In this document: one piece after another, positions 61,085 to 64,000 of the stretch
Position numbering within the stretch: position 1 is the stretch's first letter
Layout of the letters: every line of letters begins with the position of its first letter
Assembly: GCF_026213295.1 (NCBI RefSeq)
Contig: NC_079423.1
Location: 271,376-335,375, forward strand
Origin: Gadus chalcogrammus
Lineage: Eukaryota > Chordata > Actinopteri > Gadiformes > Gadidae
Reading direction: 5' to 3'
DNA length: 64,000 nt
Position numbers and translations under genes: made by a program
Notes under the pieces: model-generated
What the model was told of the DNA's origin: nothing
Databases searched by the model: none
The model's input: the letters and a program-made list of their open reading frames with translations, nothing else

Positions 61085-63162
61085 ATGGCGCGGACGGCGA
61101 CGGTGTTGCTGTGGGCCGTGCTGAGCGGTGAGTGGGGGAGGAGGGGAGGAGGGGAGGAGGGGGGGGAGGAGGAGGAGGAGGAGGGGGAGGAGGAGGAGGG
61201 GGGGGGGGGGAGGCAGGAGGAGGAGGGGGGGGGAGGAGGAGGAGGAGGGGAGGGGGAGGAGGGGGGGAGGAGGAGGATTAGGAGGAGGAGGAGGGGGAGG
61301 GGGGGAGGAGGAGGAGGAGGAGGGTTAGGAGGAGGAGGAGGAGGAGGAGGAGGAGGTGAGGAGAAGTGGAGGAGGGGGGGAGGAGGAGGATTAGGAGGAA
61401 GAGGGGGGGGGAGGGGGGGAGGAGATGGATTAGGAGGAGGAGGTCTCATGTCTTAATGCAGTAGAAACAGCCCTCTTTGTCATGGAGAATCAGTGACGTA
61501 ACAGTGATTATAATAACCCATATAACCAGTATTATAATGGATAACAACTATGAGAAATATAATAGGCTATGATCTCTATCCAATATCAGCGAGTGACCAG
61601 CGATGATGAGGTTTATGAAATCTGAGGTTAGTCGTATGATGCTTGTTGCTATGAAGCTATATGAGTATTTAGGAATGCTCAAAGTGCTTTAAGCAGATTG
61701 GAATACAATCTTGAGTGTAATTATAATTCATTTTAGGCATGAGTGTCATAGAAAGAGTTACTCAAGCTTCTTAAATGATTTAAGTTCATTAAAGCTGAAG
61801 TGTTGGAACCAGTTTAAGGCTGTATAAAGCAGCTGAAAGCAGACCTAAATGACATTAGGTCAGGACAGCAGACTAGCTAACCCCTGGACTAGCTAACCCC
61901 ATCACTTCCTAACCCCTGTTCTAGCTAGCCCCTGGACTAGCAAACCCCTGGACTAGATAACCCCTGGATTAGCTATCTCCTGGACTAGCTAACCCCATGT
62001 ACTATCTTAACCCTGGACTAGCTAACTCCTGGACTAGCTAGCCCCATCAATTCCTAACCCTGGACTAGCTAACTCCTGGATTAGCTAACCCCTGTACTAG
62101 CTAACCCCTGGACTACCTAGCCCCTGGATTAGCTCACCCCTGGATTAGCTAACCCCTGGCAGAGCTAGCCCCTGGACCAGCTAACCCATGGACCAGCTAA
62201 CCCCTGGACCAGCTAACCCTTGGACAAGCTATCCCCTATACTAGCTGACCCCTGGACTAGCTGACCCCTGGACTAGCTAACCCCTGTACTAGCTAACCCC
62301 TGTACTAGCTAACCCCTGGACTAGCTAACCCCTGGACTAGCTAACCCCTGGACTAGCTAACCCCTGGACTAGCTAACCCGGACTAGCTAACCCCTGGACT
62401 AGCTAACCCCTGGACTAGCTAACCCCTGGACTAGCTAACCCCTGGACTAGCTAACCCCCGGACTAGCTAACCCCCGGACTAGCTAACCCCCGGACTAGCT
62501 AACCCCGGACTAGCTAACCCCCGGACTAGCTAACCCCCGGACTAGCTAACCCCCGGACTAGCTAACCCCCGGACTAGCTAACCCCCGGACTAGCTAACCC
62601 CAGTACTAGCTAACCCCAGTACTAGCTAACCCCTGTACTAGCTAACCCCTGTACTAGCTAACCCCTGTACTAGCTAACCCCTGTACTAGCTAACCCCTGT
62701 ACTAGCTAACCCCTGTACTAGCTCAACCCTGGACTAGCTCAACCCTGGACTAGCTAATACCTGGACTAACTAACCCCTGCTGTGGGTGGTGCAGGTCTGG
62801 CGGCGGGGCAGCAGGTGGTGGTGGTGGTGAAAGGTGGAGAAGAGGTCCTCCTGCCGTGTCCGCTGTGGGCCGGCTCCCGCAACTCCACCCGCAGCTCCAC
62901 CCTCAGCTGGTACCAGAGGAAGGAGCAGAGGGTGCTGCTGGTCCTCAGCTCCACCCTGACCCCCACCCTGACCTCCACCCTGACCCCCACCCTGAACCCC
63001 ACCATGAACCCCCGACCCCGGCTGGTGTACGGTCGGGGGTTCGGTCCGGACCGCTTCACCCTGCACCCCCGTCAGCCCGGAGACCTCCTGCTGCTCCGCC
63101 CCCAGCCCGGCGATGCAGGGGTCTACTTCTGCTGCGTCAGCCGACGGACCAAGATCACATGA
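61085..63162 (+). CDS. Immunoglobulin V-set protein, two visible exons
   Basis: Exon 1 61085-61127 (MARTATVLLWAVLSG, a signal peptide, G|GTGAGT donor in phase 1) and exon 2 62795-63162 (GGTGCAG acceptor). A phase-1 intron after the leader is typical of the immunoglobulin superfamily. The V domain shows VVVVKGGEEVLLPCPLW (first Cys), STLSWYQRKEQRVLLVL (core Trp), RFTLHPRQPGDLLLLRPQ and DAGVYFCCVS (Asp-x-Gly-x-Tyr-x-Cys). A Thr/Pro-rich insertion (STLTPTLTSTLTPTLNPT) in the C'-C'' region comes from an in-frame CCACCCTGACC repeat. Translation stops at RRTKIT soon after strand F, with no J-like strand G, TM or tail, so this is a small secreted V domain, a truncated pseudogene, or a gene with unrecognised downstream exons beyond 64000. 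Total as read is 136 aa. Specific family not identified. Confidence 0.65.
61130..61445. repeat. (GGA)n purine-rich repeat, Ig gene intron 1
   Basis: GGAGGAGGGGG-type low-complexity DNA starting at the exon 1 donor. A G-rich intron start like this may form G-quadruplexes. Confidence 0.92.
61446..61860. other. Unique AT-rich intron segment
   Basis: About 410 bases of single-copy intron with no recognised element. Confidence 0.6.
61865..62785. repeat. 16-bp minisatellite, CTAGCTAACCCCTGGA
   Basis: About 57 units in Ig gene intron 1, grouped by variant (CCCTGGA, then CCCCGGA, then CCCTGTA) in blocks, up to about 10 bases before the exon 2 acceptor. Confidence 0.93.
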
Positions 63163-63164
63163 CC

Positions 63165-64000
63165 AATGACATCATCATGTTAACATCCTCATGACATCTT
63201 CATGTTAACATCCTCATGACATCATCATGTTAACATCCTCATGACATCATCATGTTAACATCCTCATGACATCATCATGTTAACATCCTATGACATCATC
63301 ATGTTAACATCCTCATGACATCATCATGTTAACATCCTCATGACATCATCATGTTAATATCCTCATGACATCATCATGTTAACATCCTCATGACATCATC
63401 ATGTTAACATCCTCATTACATCATCATGTTAACATCCTCATGACATCCTCATGACATCATCATGTTAATATCCTCATGACATCATCATGTTCAAATCCTC
63501 ATGACATCATCATATTAACATCCTCATGACATCATCATGTTAATATCCTCATGACATCATCATGTTAACATCCTCATGACATCATCATGTTAATATCCTC
63601 ATGACATCATCATGTTAAAATCCTCATGACATCATGTTAATATCCTCATGACATCATCATGTTAACATCCTCATGACATCATCATGTTAACATCCTCATG
63701 ACATCCTCATGACATCATCATGTTAATATCCTCATGACATCATCATGTTAACATCCTCATGACATCATCATGTTAACATCCTCATGACATCATCATGTTA
63801 ATATCCTCATGACATCATCATGTTAACTTCCTCATGACATCATCATGTTAACATCCTCATGACATCCTCATGACATCATCATGTTAATATCCTCATGACA
63901 TCATGTTAACATCCTCATGACATCATCATGTTAACATCCTCATGACATCATCATGTTAACATCCTCATGACATCATGTTAACATCCTCATGACATCATCA
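63165..64000. repeat. 25-bp minisatellite, ATCATCATGTTAACATCCTCATGAC
   Basis: About 33 units starting about 5 bases after the Ig gene stop codon and running off the window. A TGA lies in every unit. The first unit overlaps GACCAATGACATCATC directly behind the stop codon. Confidence 0.93.

Overview
This is vertebrate nuclear DNA, almost certainly from a teleost fish. Genes are split by canonical GT-AG introns, and the protein sequences read as fish orthologues of human genes. Fish-type hAT elements, tRNA-derived SINEs and an L2-like LINE tail are present. By eye, well over half of the window is tandem repeat: microsatellites such as (CA)n, (GA)n, (GACA)n and (GTGA)n, plus dozens of minisatellites with units of 10-42 bp. 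A 100-base N run at 55010-55109 is an assembly gap. The species cannot be named from this sequence.

Layout. 915-18032 (minus): a complete 19-exon NWD1 gene with a DUF4062-type N-terminus, a NACHT ATPase and WD40 repeats. The splice phases close exactly to 1696 aa. 19880-32000 (minus): a complete 14-exon THOP1 gene, a zinc oligopeptidase of 673 aa. 33507-39937 (plus): complete SGTA coding exons, a TPR co-chaperone of 320 aa, with a repeat-rich 3'UTR and a poly(A) signal at 41209. THOP1 and SGTA are head to head, the same arrangement as in human, with start codons 1.5 kb apart and a CRE/ETS-bearing promoter between them. 42553-48971 (plus): a complete 11-exon SLC1A-family glutamate transporter closest to EAAT5 (slc1a7/slc1a8 group), 568 aa. 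54800-58499 (minus): an unidentified small type II membrane protein with a coiled coil, partly obscured by the gap. 61085-63162 (plus): a small immunoglobulin V-set gene, possibly incomplete.

The genes do not form one pathway. THOP1 (peptide degradation) and SGTA (client triage) are both cytosolic proteostasis genes and may share a promoter. NWD1 and the transporter are independent neighbours.

The most unusual structure is a recurrent link between minisatellites and splice junctions. In at least seven introns the repeat unit contains a copy of the adjoining donor or acceptor site. At the SGTA stop codon the unit contains the end of the coding sequence and the stop. This produces arrays of decoy splice sites or stop codons next to real ones, about 70 copies of the donor in THOP1 intron 3. 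In four other introns a long (TG)n tract runs directly into the acceptor AG. Several minisatellites have also expanded in frame inside coding exons.
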